From Streptomyces acidicola (GTDB lineage: Bacteria > Actinomycetota > Actinomycetes > Streptomycetales > Streptomycetaceae), in contig NZ_VMNX01000036.1 in assembly GCF_009377235.1 (NCBI RefSeq), forward strand, positions 1-51,960: DNA of 51,960 nucleotides, in the 5' to 3' direction. The translations under genes and the position numbers were made by a program. The first letter of the stretch is position 1. Each line of letters begins with the position of its first letter. Shown piece after piece: positions 1 through 8,448 of this stretch. The notes under the pieces were generated by a model. That model saw nothing but the letters and a program-made list of their open reading frames with translations. It had not been told where the DNA came from and made no database searches.

Positions 1-865
1 GCGGGGCGGCGTGGCGGAGGAAAGGGAGGGACTGCTGGGCGAAGTGGGGGCCCGCGTGGGAATGGCGGGGCAGTTCGACGACGGTCAGGCCCTGGTAGCC
101 GGTGGCGGCGAGGGCTTCGAGTACGGGAGGGAAGGCGATCTCGCCGTCGCCGAAAGGGAGGTGGTCGTGGACGCCGCGGCGCATGTCCTCGATCTGGACG
201 TGGCGCAGCCAGGGGGCGGCGGCGCGGACGCAGTCGGCGGGTGGCAGAGGTTCCAGGCACTGGCAGTGGCCGATGTCGAGCGTGAGCCCCAGCGCGTCCG
301 GGCTGCCCAGTGCTTCACGCAGGTGGTGGAAGTCGGCGAGGGTGGCGAGGAGGTGGCCGGGTTCGGGTTCCACTGCGAGGGGGACACCGGCTTCGGTGGC
401 CGCGTCCAGGACGGGGGTGAGCGCCTCTGACAGACGTTTCCAGGCGGTGCCCGTGTCCGTGCCTGCCGGGGTGATGCCGCTGAAGCAGTGCACGGCGTGG
501 GCGCCGAGGTCGGCGGCGACCCGCACCGCGCGGAGGAGCAGGTCGACACGCCGGGCGCGGTCGTCGGGGTCCGCGTCCAGGAGGGAAGGGCCGTGTTTGC
601 GGCGGGGGTCGAGAACATAGCGGGCGCCGGTCTCCACGGTGACGCTCAGCCCGAGCGCCGCCAGCCTGCGGGCGACCCGCGCGGTGCGGGCGGTGAGGTC
701 CGGGGCGAGCGGGTCGAGGTGCATATGGTCGAGCGTCAGACCGACGCCGTCGTAGCCGAGGTCGGCTAGCAGGGCGAGGGCGTCGTCGAGGCGGAGGTCG
801 GCGAGACCGTTGGTGCCGTAGCCGAAGCGGAGGCGACGGCTCATGTGCTCGTCGGAGGCGGTCAT
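1..865 (-). CDS. Sugar phosphate isomerase/epimerase-like TIM-barrel protein (EboE-like), partial
   Basis: The reading frame runs off the left edge, so only about the first 288 residues are visible. It reads as a xylose-isomerase/AP-endonuclease-2-type TIM barrel: an early GYGTNGL strand, HCFSG, VEPEPGHLLATL, LTLDIGHCQ, HVQIEDMRRG and a late VVELPRHSHAG segment, with Glu, Asp, His and Glu placed as in metal-binding members of this fold. I chose the ATG at 865 because it overlaps the TGA of the upstream prenyltransferase gene as ATGA, implying translational coupling; a second ATG at 844 is possible. The context (inositol-phosphate synthase, UbiA protein, this gene) matches actinobacterial ebo-type clusters, where such a protein is called EboE. 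The substrate is unknown; family and context are seen, the ebo role is inferred. Confidence 0.82.
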   Translation of the reverse strand, partial: MTASDEHMSRRLRFGYGTNGLADLRLDDALALLADLGYDGVGLTLDHMHLDPLAPDLTARTARVARRLAALGLSVTVETGARYVLDPRRKHGPSLLDADPDDRARRVDLLLRAVRVAADLGAHAVHCFSGITPAGTDTGTAWKRLSEALTPVLDAATEAGVPLAVEPEPGHLLATLADFHHLREALGSPDALGLTLDIGHCQCLEPLPPADCVRAAAPWLRHVQIEDMRRGVHDHLPFGDGEIAFPPVLEALAATGYQGLTVVELPRHSHAGPHFAQQSLPFLRHAAP

Positions 866-2058
866 GTGACGCTCACCTTCCTCGCGAAGCTGCGTGCAGC
901 CGGAGCGAGGGCGGCGGTCAACAGGGCCACACCTGTGGCGCCCGCGCGGGCCGTGAGGGCGGCCTGGAGCGGGATGAGGGCGCGGATGCCGGAGCCGACG
1001 GCGCGTTGGGTGAGCGGGGGTGACGGGTTCAGGGTGGCGTGGAAGAGGGGGCGAGCAGTGGTCGCTGCGTAGGTGACGGCGAGGGCGGTGTGCAGGGCCG
1101 CCGCCGCACTGGGCAGGGGGGTGGAGCCGGACAGGTTGCTCGGACCGGGCAGGTTGCTCGGACCGGGCAGGTTGCTCGGACCGGGCAGGTTGGTCGGGTC
1201 GGCCAGGTTGGTCAAGTTGAGGCGGGCGGAGCCGGCCGCGTCGGCTGTCCGGCCCGGCTTCAGGCCCAGGCCCGGAACGGAGGCTTCGGTCGAAGGACTG
1301 GGGCCTGCGGTGCGACGCCCTGTCGTGTGTCCACGGGTCAGTCTCCAGGCCAGAACCCCCGTCGTTGCCAGGCCTGCCAGTGGGGCCAAGGCGGAGCCGC
1401 CCTGTGTCTCGTGGCGGGACACCGTGGTCACCGCGAACGTGTGGGCGCCGAGGGCCAGTGCGGAAGGGAGGGCGGCGCGGGTGGTACCGGTGGTGGCGGC
1501 TGCGCCCAGGAGGACGTCGAGTGTGCGGGCGGCGCCCATGGCCAGCGGGCCGGCGGGGGTGCGTTTCAAGGTGAGGTCGTATGACCAGACGGTGGCCGCC
1601 AGGGGGACGGCGACGGTGAGGGCGGGGCGGCCGGCGCGGGCGGCCAGGGCCAGGCCGGCGGCGGTGAGCGCGCCCGCCGCGGCGAGTGCCGAAGTGGGGC
1701 GTACGCGGCCTGAGGGCAGGGGGCGGTGCGGGCGTTCGACGGCGTCCTCGGCATGGTCGGCCCAGTCGTTCAGGGCCATGCCTGCCTCGTACAGGCAGAG
1801 GGAGGAACCGATGGCGAGCAGGGTGCGGGCGTTCGGGCGGGCGGCCCCTGCGGCGGCCGCGCCCGCGAGGGCATCGCCGGGGACGGTGAACAGGGCGGGC
1901 AGGCGCAGCAGTTCGGCCCAGGCCTGCGCCTTCGCCTGCGCCTTCGCCTTCCCCTTCACCTTCACCTTCGTGTTCAGCTTCCGCATCTCCTTTGCCCCTG
2001 TCGTGGTCCCGGTCCTCATACCGCTCCTCGGTCCGGTCACCGCCCTGGTCCTCGTCAT
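862..2058 (-). CDS. UbiA-type prenyltransferase (EboC / SCO3242-like) with a repeat-rich insertion
   Basis: A 398-residue integral membrane protein of the UbiA superfamily. The first Asp-rich signature is ALNDWADHAEDAVERPHRP (about residues 95-112: N97, D98, D101, D105), followed by LPSGRV, and a second conserved stretch, YDLTLKRTPAGPLAMG, lies near 160-175. The start at 2058 forms ATGA with the stop of the upstream inositol-phosphate synthase gene; an internal ATG 24 codons later (MRKLN) is an alternative. The N-terminus has a Lys/Ala repeat. Residues about 245-318 are a low-complexity, non-membrane insertion containing tandem PGPSNL units, unusual for a roughly 300-residue UbiA core. UbiA enzymes transfer prenyl groups to aromatic or other acceptors; this clade's substrate is not known to me. 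Membership in an ebo-like operon is inferred from neighbours. Confidence 0.85.
   Translation of the reverse strand: MTRTRAVTGPRSGMRTGTTTGAKEMRKLNTKVKVKGKAKAQAKAQAWAELLRLPALFTVPGDALAGAAAAGAARPNARTLLAIGSSLCLYEAGMALNDWADHAEDAVERPHRPLPSGRVRPTSALAAAGALTAAGLALAARAGRPALTVAVPLAATVWSYDLTLKRTPAGPLAMGAARTLDVLLGAAATTGTTRAALPSALALGAHTFAVTTVSRHETQGGSALAPLAGLATTGVLAWRLTRGHTTGRRTAGPSPSTEASVPGLGLKPGRTADAAGSARLNLTNLADPTNLPGPSNLPGPSNLPGPSNLSGSTPLPSAAAALHTALAVTYAATTARPLFHATLNPSPPLTQRAVGSGIRALIPLQAALTARAGATGVALLTAALAPAARSFARKVSVT
1123..1212 (-). repeat. 18-bp tandem repeat inside the UbiA gene
   Basis: Three near-identical 18-bp units (1141-1158, 1159-1176, 1177-1194) are flanked by degenerate copies on both sides. 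The period is a multiple of three, so copy-number change keeps the frame; the protein reads as repeated PGPSNL with diverged NLADPT and NLSGST ends. Confidence 0.9.
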
Positions 2059-3230
2059 CGCGTGTCCCCCTCCCCCCGGAGCTCCCGCAACCGCCCCGCG
2101 AAGTCCGCCAGGGCCGCGTACTGCTCTCCCAGGGCCGACGGGCCGTCGCCGACGGGATCCTTGAAGTAGAAGCCGAGGTCGGTGAGAGGACCCGTCAGGC
2201 CTGCTTCGTGGGCCCGGGACGTAAGGCGGGCCAGGTCGAGGACCAGCGGGGCGGCCAGCGTCGAGTCGCAGCCCTGCCAGGTGGTCTGGAGGATCATGCG
2301 GGTGCCGAGGAAGCCGTCGAAGGCGATGTGGTCCCAGGCGGTCTTCCAGTCGCCGAGGGCGGGGACGTCGTCGATGTGGGTCTCGCCCTCCGGTGCCCGG
2401 CCCAGGGTGTCCGCCAGCACGCGTTCCTTGCCGGCGTTCTTCGCCGCGGCGGCGGCCGGATCGGCCAGGGCGGCGCCGTCTCCGCCGCCGAGGAGGTTCG
2501 TACCGGACCAGGCGCGGACCGTCAGGGCGCGCTGGGCGAACATCGGGCCCAGGACCGAACGCAGCAGCGTCTGGCCGGTCTTGCCGTCCCGGCCCGCGTA
2601 CGGCAGGCCGGAGCCGGCGGCGAGCGAGGCGAGTGCCGGGTGGTGCAGACCCGTCGAAGGGGTGAAGTTGACGTACGGGCAGCCCGCGCGCAGGGCGGCC
2701 GCCGCGTACAGCGAGCTCGGAGGGAGGGCGGAGCCGGTGGTCGCGGGCTCCGTGGAGGCCACGTTCACCACGACGGCCCGGGCGAGTCCGTGACGTCGTA
2801 CGAAGTCACGGATGTCCGTGGAGAAGGCGTCGATCAGGTCGGTCGGCTCACGGATGTCGCCCGGCAGCGGGCCGCCGGGGCGTATCTCGCGGTCGGCCGT
2901 GGTCAGTTCGGAGGAGATCGCCGAGGGCAGGCCGTGTGGCAGGACGCCTCCCGCGGCCAGGGCCTCCGCGCGTTTCGGCAGCGGGCAGTCCACGGTGTCG
3001 TGGCCGCCGAAGACCAGCGACGACAGGGCGGGCAGGCCGGTGCCGGCGAAGAGCGGGGTCTCGGTGACCATGCCCGTCGGGGCGTTCAGGCCCGCTGTCA
3101 CGGCCGCGCACCCCGCGACGACGGTGGTGGCGACGGAACCACGCGCTCCGATCAGCCAGACCCCCACCCGGGGCTCCGAACGAGACACGGAAGGGGACAC
3201 AGACGGGGACACGGACGGGGACACAGTCAT
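2055..3230 (-). CDS. Inositol-3-phosphate synthase (myo-inositol-1-phosphate synthase family)
   Basis: A 391-residue protein converting glucose 6-phosphate to inositol 3-phosphate in members of this NAD-dependent family. The dinucleotide-binding GARGSVATT motif is at about residues 27-36. Later segments such as FGGHDTVDCPLPKRAE, VVVNVASTEPAT, YVNFTPSTG and LPYAGRDGKTGQTLLRS are characteristic of the family; the length is close to other bacterial members. The first 16 residues are a tandem SPSV repeat, so the true start may lie downstream, although the ATG at 3230 opens the frame. It is the first gene of a three-gene minus-strand operon, with ATGA coupling to the UbiA gene. As the clade sits beside a prenyltransferase, a specialised-metabolite or membrane-lipid role is likelier than housekeeping inositol supply; this is inference. 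Confidence 0.88.
   Translation of the reverse strand: MTVSPSVSPSVSPSVSRSEPRVGVWLIGARGSVATTVVAGCAAVTAGLNAPTGMVTETPLFAGTGLPALSSLVFGGHDTVDCPLPKRAEALAAGGVLPHGLPSAISSELTTADREIRPGGPLPGDIREPTDLIDAFSTDIRDFVRRHGLARAVVVNVASTEPATTGSALPPSSLYAAAALRAGCPYVNFTPSTGLHHPALASLAAGSGLPYAGRDGKTGQTLLRSVLGPMFAQRALTVRAWSGTNLLGGGDGAALADPAAAAAKNAGKERVLADTLGRAPEGETHIDDVPALGDWKTAWDHIAFDGFLGTRMILQTTWQGCDSTLAAPLVLDLARLTSRAHEAGLTGPLTDLGFYFKDPVGDGPSALGEQYAALADFAGRLRELRGEGDTR
3193..3228 (-). repeat. 12-bp tandem repeat at the 5-prime end of the inositol-phosphate synthase gene
   Basis: Three 12-bp units (3193-3204, 3205-3216, 3217-3228) with a fourth partial copy toward lower coordinates encode SPSV repeats directly after the initiator codon. 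The period keeps the frame. Confidence 0.9.
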
Positions 3231-3285
3231 GAGCGGCCTCCTGGTCGTACGCGCACCTCGGCGAAAACTCGGGTGAGGGAGAGAC

Positions 3286-3317
3286 GGCGGGCGGGAGTCC
3301 GGCGTCCCCCGCCCGCC
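3286..3317 (-). terminator. Hairpin terminator after the ThuA/DUF1080 gene
   Basis: GGCGGGCGGG (3286-3295) pairs perfectly with CCCGCCCGCC (3308-3317) over a 12-nt loop, a few bases beyond the stop codon at 3323-3325 of the minus-strand gene. It has no U-tract, as is common in Streptomyces. It separates the carbohydrate operon from the inositol-phosphate synthase operon, leaving about 55 bp for the latter's promoter. Confidence 0.65.
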
Positions 3318-3322
3318 GCCGT

Positions 3323-4726
3323 TCAGTTGCCCGGTGACGGAGCCGCGGAGGTCGCGGTCCGTGCGGGCAGTTCCTTGATCCGGATGTCGCGGAAGGACAC
3401 CCGGTCCTCGGCACCGTGGTTCTGGATGCCGATATGACCGTCCCGCAGGCTCCGGACCGGATCAGTGTTGGTGAAATCGTTGATCTTCACGCCGTTGAGC
3501 CAGATGCGGAGCCGTTCGCCCTCGACGCGGATCTCGTACGTGTTCCACTCCCCCGGCGGGTTCAGCGCACGGTCGCGCTTCTTGATGTCGGCGGACTGGA
3601 AGCTGTACACCGAGCCGGTGGTGCGCTCGGGTACGTCGGTGGCGTCGATCTGGATCTCATAGCCGTTGTTCACAGCCGACCACGGGTCGTCGGAGGCCGG
3701 GAAGCCCACGAACACACCCGAGTTGTCGTCGCCGGAGGCACTGGCCATCTTCCAGTCGAGTTTCAGCGAGTACGACCCGAAGCCGGAAGCGGCGTACCAG
3801 AGCATGCCGAGGCCGCCCGACGACGTCAGCGTGCCGTCGTCGCTCAGCTCGAACGAACCCGGCCCCGCCTGCCGCCACGCCGACAGGGACTCCGTCGTGC
3901 CGTCGAACAACGACTGGTAGCCGTTCTCCGGGCGGCAGTCGGCCTGGGCCTCACCGGTCACCCACCGGATCCCGCCCAGCAGATGCTGCCGGAAGGCGGG
4001 CTCGGCGTACGACTCCTTGGTGTGGCCGCCTCCGGTGTAGAAGGCGCGTCCGCCCTGGTACTCCTGGCACCAGGCGATGGGGTGGTCGCCGTTCATGGTG
4101 CCGCCGGTGTACGAGGACTCGTCGAGCGAGGCGAGGACGTGGGCCCTCTCACGCGGGTTGGAGCGGTAGTTGTACCACTCGTCCGTGCGGTTCCAGGCGG
4201 CCTCCAGCCCCGAGGTGGCCGGGTGGCCCCGGTCCTCCACGTCGACCGTGGCGGGCTGGATCGCCGGGTGCGACTGGAAGTACGCCCCGGCGAGCCCGCC
4301 GTAGAAGGCCCAGTCGTACTCGGTGTCGGCGGCCGCGTGGACGCCCACGTAACCGCCGCCCCGCCGGATGTACCGTTCGAACGCGCCCTGTTGGGCCTCG
4401 TTCAGGACGTCACCCGTGGTCGACAGGAACACCACGGCGTCGTACCGGTCGAGGTTGCGCGCGGTGAACGCGCCCGCGTCCTCGGTGGCGTCGACCGCGA
4501 AGCCGTGGGCGGCGCCCAGTTCCTTCACGGCGGCGATACCGTCGGGGATCGAGTCGTGGCGGAAGCCGCCGGTCTTGGAGAAGACCAGCACCCGGCTCTC
4601 CGCACGAGCGGCAGCACCGGTGTCGGCGCCCGTTCCCGAGCCCTGCGACACCGCCGGCCCCGACACGCACCCGATCAGCAGCGCGGCACCGACCACAGCT
4701 GTCGCCAGTCGTTTACTTGCTCTCAT
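3323..4726 (-). CDS. Lipoprotein with ThuA-like domain and DUF1080 (3-keto-disaccharide hydrolase) domain
   Basis: 467 residues. The signal peptide ends in the lipobox LIGC (Cys20), so the mature protein is probably tethered outside the membrane. Residues about 44-260 are a ThuA-like, glutamine-amidotransferase-fold domain (VLVFSKTGGFRHDSIPDG; VGVHAAADTEYDW; HPIAWCQEYQGGRAFYTGGG). Residues about 268-455 are DUF1080/PF06439 (FQSLFDGTTESLSAWRQAG; GMLWYAASGFGSYSLKLDWK; DDNSGVFVGFP; GYEIQIDATD). PF06439 includes hydrolases/lyases acting on 3-keto-glycosides; ThuA proteins were linked to 3-keto-trehalose metabolism in rhizobia. The start at 4726 lies 11 bp beyond the PQQ-dehydrogenase stop, and its GGGGGG ribosome-binding site abuts that stop, so the genes are probably co-translated. 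Domain calls are seen; the keto-sugar role is inferred. Confidence 0.88.
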   Translation of the reverse strand: MRASKRLATAVVGAALLIGCVSGPAVSQGSGTGADTGAAARAESRVLVFSKTGGFRHDSIPDGIAAVKELGAAHGFAVDATEDAGAFTARNLDRYDAVVFLSTTGDVLNEAQQGAFERYIRRGGGYVGVHAAADTEYDWAFYGGLAGAYFQSHPAIQPATVDVEDRGHPATSGLEAAWNRTDEWYNYRSNPRERAHVLASLDESSYTGGTMNGDHPIAWCQEYQGGRAFYTGGGHTKESYAEPAFRQHLLGGIRWVTGEAQADCRPENGYQSLFDGTTESLSAWRQAGPGSFELSDDGTLTSSGGLGMLWYAASGFGSYSLKLDWKMASASGDDNSGVFVGFPASDDPWSAVNNGYEIQIDATDVPERTTGSVYSFQSADIKKRDRALNPPGEWNTYEIRVEGERLRIWLNGVKINDFTNTDPVRSLRDGHIGIQNHGAEDRVSFRDIRIKELPARTATSAAPSPGN

Positions 4727-4737
4727 GGCAGCCCCCC

Positions 4738-7284
4738 TCAGCCCGCTGAAGACGCCGACGACGCCGACGACGCCGACGACGTAGTGAAGGTGAAGTCGTC
4801 CACGTCGAACAGGCCGCCGCTGCCGCTCCCCTTGAAGACCAGGTAGAGCGTGGTGGTGTCACGCGGGGCCCGCGACAGGGCGGCGCTGACGTCCTGGAAG
4901 TTCTCCCAGCCGCCGGTCACCGGCACGGTCGCGGTGCCGAGCACCCGGCCGGTCGGGGAGCCCGCCCGGACCTCCAGCTTGCCGCCCGCGCCGCCGGACG
5001 CGATCCGCGCGGTGAACTTCGTGGCGTTGGACAGCACATACGGCTTGAAGGAGATCCAGTCGCCGTTGGAGATGTCGCCGACCGTCTTGCCACCGTTCGC
5101 ACTGGTCTTCGACTGGATCGTCACGCCGGAGGAGTCGTTGAAGTGCTCCGCCTGGCGGTGCTTGGGCTGGAGGGCGCTCTGGTCGTGGGTGGTCAGCGGG
5201 GCCTGCCCGCCCCCGCCGAGGTCGGTGTACTCGGCGTCGAGGACCCCGAAGATGTTGGCGTCCTCGTCATGGCCGCCGTCGGCACTGGTCTGGATGGTGC
5301 CGGAGCAGCCGTTGGCCGAGGTCAGCGGGTGGCCGTGGCTGTCGTGGCCGAGGACGAAGCTGACCTTCACCTTCGAGCAGTCGATCGACGTGCCGTCCTC
5401 CGGGTCGGTCACCTTCACCTTGAACGGCACGGCGTCACCGAAGCTGAACAACTGCCCGTCCTTGGGGAGCTCCAGCGTCACCTTGGGCGCGGTGTTGCCG
5501 ACCACGATCTGCACGCTCGCGCTGCCGGTGCGGCCGGTGGTGTCCTTGGCGGTGACGGTCGCCGTGTAGGTGCCGTTCTTCTTGTACGTGTACGTGGGGT
5601 TGGCCGCGGTCGAGGTGCCGCCGTCGCCGAAGTCCCAGCTGTAGGTGAGCGCGTCGCCGTCCGCGTCCGAGGTTCCGGCCGAGGAGAAGCGGACCTTCAG
5701 TCCCGTCTGTCCCGAGGTACGGTCGGCGGTCGCCTGGGCGACGGGCGAGTGGCCGTCGGTGGCGTTCTCTATGCGGTACAGGGCGGAGTTCTCGTCGCCG
5801 CCGAACCAGGAGACTCCGTAGTCGAGGACGTACAGAGCGCCGTCCGGCCCGAAGGCCATGTCCATGACCTGGGTGCCGCTCCACGGGACGGGGTTGATGG
5901 ACTGCACGGTTCCGTCCGCGTCCGACGTGATCCGCTTGATCCAACGACGGCCGAACTCACCGGCGAAGAAGTCGCCGTCGTAGGCCTCCGGGAACTTCAC
6001 CGGGGAGTCCAGCGAGGCGTCGTAGCGGTAGACCGGGCCGCCCATCGGGGACTCGGAGCCGCTGCCGAACTCCGGTACGGAGTCGCCGTCGTACGGGATC
6101 CAGGCAGGCTCGACCGGGGGAAGCTCGGTCAGCCCGGTGTTGTTCGGCGAGGTGTTCTTCGGGGCCGCGCAGTCAAAGGCGGATCCGGAGGCGCCGGTCT
6201 CGAAGTCGTAGTCGATGAAGGCTTCGTTGTCACCGATGCAGTACGGCCAGCCGAAGTTGCCGGCCTTCGTCACACGGTTGAACTCGACCTGTCCGGAGGG
6301 GCCGCGCTCCGGCTTCGCGGCGCCCGCGTCGGGGCCGTAGTCGCCGACGTAAAGGATGCCCGTCTCCTTGTCCACGCTGAAGCGGAACGGGTTGCGGAAG
6401 CCCATCGCGTAGATCTCGGGGCGCGTCTTGTCCGTGCCCGGCGCGAAGAGGTTGCCCTCGGGGACGGAGTACGAGCCGTCGGCGTTCACCTTGATGCGCA
6501 GGATCTTGCCGCGCAGGTCGTTGGTGTTGCCCGAGGAGCGCTGGGCGTCGAACGCCGGGTTGCGGTTCGCGCGCTCGTCGATGGGGGTGAAGCCGTCCGA
6601 CTGGAACGGGTTGGTGTCGTCGCCCGTCGACAGGTAGAGGTTGCCGTCCTTGTCGAAGTCGATGTCGCCGCCGACGTGGCAGCACAGGCCGCGGGACGCC
6701 GGGATGTCGATGACCTTCGTCTCGCTGGCGGTGTCGAGAGTGCCGTCGGTCTTCAGGACGAAGCGGGAGAGCCGGTTGACGCCGTCGAAGGGTGCGAAGT
6801 CGGCGGCGGTGCCGGTCTCGGGCGCGTCGCCCGCCGGGGTGTCCAGCGGGGGCGCGTAGTAGAGGTAGATGAAGCGGTTGTCGGCGAAGCCGGGGTCGAC
6901 GCCGACGCCCTGGAGGCCTTCCTCGTCGTGCGAGTACACGTCGAGCTTGCCCGCGAGCTCGGTGTTGCCGGCGGCATCGGTGAGGCGGAGTTCGCCGTCG
7001 CGCGAGGTGTGCAGGACCGAGCGGTCGGGCAGGACGGCGAGCGACATGGGCTCGCCGACCTCGGGTTCGCCCTTGGCGAGGGTGACCTGCTGGAAGTCCT
7101 CGGCCGCGGCGGCGCCCGCCGGAACGGCGGCTCCCTGATCGGCGACGGCTGCGCCGGCCGTGGGTGCGGTGAGGGAGAGGGAGGCGCCCGCGAGCAGCAG
7201 GCCGCTCAGCAGCGCCACCGCCCCTCGGAACTTCGGTCGTCTGCTGCGACTGGTGTTGTCCCTGATGTTGTCGTACGGGTGCAC
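4738..7284 (-). CDS. Secreted PQQ-dependent sugar dehydrogenase-like beta-propeller with PKD and CBM6-like modules
   Basis: 848 residues with a typical Sec signal (RRPKF, then a hydrophobic stretch, then AGAAVA). Residues about 60-505 form a glucose/sorbosone-dehydrogenase-type propeller: EPMSLAVLPDRSVLHTSRDG, HDEEGLQGVGVDPGF, CCHVGGDIDFDKDGNLYLST, RGKILRIKVN, YAMGFRNPFRFSVD, YVGDYGPD, YPYDGDS-like and GPDGALYVLDYG blocks. A PKD domain follows (about 513-600, TYSWDFGDGG), then a linker with HDSHGHPL, then a CBM6-like beta-sandwich (about 705-835). The C-terminus is a short SSA repeat. Soluble enzymes of this family oxidise sugars with PQQ; the binding modules suggest polysaccharide contact. 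Related actinobacterial proteins often carry ThuA in the same polypeptide; here the next gene supplies it. The electron acceptor and site of oxidation cannot be read from the sequence. Confidence 0.87.
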   Translation of the reverse strand: MHPYDNIRDNTSRSRRPKFRGAVALLSGLLLAGASLSLTAPTAGAAVADQGAAVPAGAAAAEDFQQVTLAKGEPEVGEPMSLAVLPDRSVLHTSRDGELRLTDAAGNTELAGKLDVYSHDEEGLQGVGVDPGFADNRFIYLYYAPPLDTPAGDAPETGTAADFAPFDGVNRLSRFVLKTDGTLDTASETKVIDIPASRGLCCHVGGDIDFDKDGNLYLSTGDDTNPFQSDGFTPIDERANRNPAFDAQRSSGNTNDLRGKILRIKVNADGSYSVPEGNLFAPGTDKTRPEIYAMGFRNPFRFSVDKETGILYVGDYGPDAGAAKPERGPSGQVEFNRVTKAGNFGWPYCIGDNEAFIDYDFETGASGSAFDCAAPKNTSPNNTGLTELPPVEPAWIPYDGDSVPEFGSGSESPMGGPVYRYDASLDSPVKFPEAYDGDFFAGEFGRRWIKRITSDADGTVQSINPVPWSGTQVMDMAFGPDGALYVLDYGVSWFGGDENSALYRIENATDGHSPVAQATADRTSGQTGLKVRFSSAGTSDADGDALTYSWDFGDGGTSTAANPTYTYKKNGTYTATVTAKDTTGRTGSASVQIVVGNTAPKVTLELPKDGQLFSFGDAVPFKVKVTDPEDGTSIDCSKVKVSFVLGHDSHGHPLTSANGCSGTIQTSADGGHDEDANIFGVLDAEYTDLGGGGQAPLTTHDQSALQPKHRQAEHFNDSSGVTIQSKTSANGGKTVGDISNGDWISFKPYVLSNATKFTARIASGGAGGKLEVRAGSPTGRVLGTATVPVTGGWENFQDVSAALSRAPRDTTTLYLVFKGSGSGGLFDVDDFTFTTSSASSASSASSAG
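4748..4780 (-). repeat. 9-bp tandem repeat at the 3-prime coding end of the PQQ dehydrogenase gene
   Basis: Three to four copies of a 9-bp unit, gacgccgac (4751-4759, 4760-4768, 4769-4777), encode the C-terminal SSA repeats just before the stop codon. Confidence 0.85.
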
Positions 7285-7385
7285 GAAATGCCTCCAGGAA
7301 GGGGCTGGTCGTACGGAGGTGCACGGGTGTGTGCGATACGCCGGGGTGCGCCGTCACCCCGGAGGGATCCCCGGAGGGATCGGTA

Positions 7386-7411
7386 CTCCGGGATGCGCCG
7401 TCATCCCGGAG
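7386..7411 (-). terminator. Hairpin terminator between the isomerase and PQQ-dehydrogenase genes
   Basis: CTCCGGGATG (7386-7395) and CATCCCGGAG (7402-7411) form a perfect 10-bp stem with a CGCCGT loop, 18 bp past the stop of the TIM-barrel gene. A diverged copy of the same sequence (gcgccgtcaccccggag) lies at about 7349-7365. The PQQ/ThuA pair therefore probably has its own promoter in 7285-7385. Confidence 0.65.
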
Positions 7412-7429
7412 ACACCTGCGGGGAACGTG

Positions 7430-8434
7430 CTAGTCGTTGCCGCCGAACGCCGCGTCGAACGAGGCCGTCGGCGGTTCGAAGTCGAACGCCTTGAGACGGG
7501 TGAGGGCTTCGGGGGCGCCCTGGAGCCGGTCCATGCCGGCGTCTTCCCACTCGACGGAGACGGGGCCCTGGTAGTCGATGGAGCGCAGCATCCGGAAGAC
7601 GTCCTCCCAGGGGACGTCACCGTGGCCGGCGGAGACGAAGTCCCAGCCGCGGCGGGGGTCGCCCCACGGCAGGTGGGAGCCGAGGCGGCCGTTGCGTCCG
7701 TCGAGCCGTTTGCGGGCCTCCTTGCAGTCGACGTGGTAGATCCGGTCGCGGAAGTCCCACAGGAAGCCGACCGGGTCGAGGTCCTGCCACACGAAGTGCG
7801 AGGGGTCGAAGTTCAGCCCGAACGCGGGCCGCCGGTCGACGGCTTCCAGGGCTCGCTGGGTGGTCCAGTAGTCGTAGGCGATCTCGCTGGGGTGGACCTC
7901 GTGGGCGAACCTCACGCCCTGCGCGTCGAAGACGTCGAGGATCGGGTTCCAGCGCGTCGCGAAGTCCTCGTAGCCGCGCTCGATCATGGACTCGGGCGCG
8001 GGCGGGAACATGGCGACCAGGTGCCAGATCGCCGAGCCGGTGAAGCCGATGACGGTGTCGACGCCGAAGGCAGCGGCGGCCCGTGCGGTGTCGGCGATCT
8101 CGGCGGCGGCCCGCTGCCGTACGCCCTCGGCTTCGCCGTCGCCCCAGATCCGGGCGGGCAGGATCGCCTGGTGGCGTTCGTCGATGATGGCGTCGCAGAC
8201 GGCCTGCCCGACCAGGTGGTTGGAGATCGCCCAGCACTTCAGGCCGTACTTGTCGAGGAGCTCGTGACGCGACGCGATGTACGACGGGTCCGCGAGCGCC
8301 TTGTCGACCTCGAAGTGATCGCCCCAGCAGGCGAGTTCAAGCCCGTCGTAGCCGAAGTCGCGAGCGAGGCGGCAGACCTCTTCCAGGGGCAGATCGGCCC
8401 ACTGTCCGGTGAAGAGCGTAAAAGTGCGCGGCAT
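7430..8434 (-). CDS. Sugar phosphate isomerase/epimerase-like TIM-barrel protein
   Basis: 334 residues, complete xylose-isomerase-like TIM barrel. Seen: [52 protein letters not shown] (Glu and His of the metal site), [18 protein letters not shown] (Asp, His), [29 protein letters not shown] and [12 protein letters not shown] (terminal Glu). The start at 8434 has a GAGGAGGG ribosome-binding site that overlaps the stop of the oxidoreductase gene 14 bp upstream. Relatives are commonly paired with Gfo/Idh/MocA dehydrogenases, as here, in inositol, keto-sugar or C-glycoside metabolism. A keto-sugar isomerase, epimerase or lyase is the likeliest role; the substrate is unknown. Confidence 0.85.
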   Translation of the reverse strand: MPRTFTLFTGQWADLPLEEVCRLARDFGYDGLELACWGDHFEVDKALADPSYIASRHELLDKYGLKCWAISNHLVGQAVCDAIIDERHQAILPARIWGDGEAEGVRQRAAAEIADTARAAAAFGVDTVIGFTGSAIWHLVAMFPPAPESMIERGYEDFATRWNPILDVFDAQGVRFAHEVHPSEIAYDYWTTQRALEAVDRRPAFGLNFDPSHFVWQDLDPVGFLWDFRDRIYHVDCKEARKRLDGRNGRLGSHLPWGDPRRGWDFVSAGHGDVPWEDVFRMLRSIDYQGPVSVEWEDAGMDRLQGAPEALTRLKAFDFEPPTASFDAAFGGND

Positions 8435-8448
8435 GCTCTGGGCCCTCC

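Noticed and set aside
5143..7494. Long plus-strand open frame (783 codons) opposite the PQQ dehydrogenase gene
   Set aside because: It is the antisense shadow of a gene with clear domains; its composition (Val/Gly/Arg-rich, no motifs) is typical of GC-rich shadow frames.
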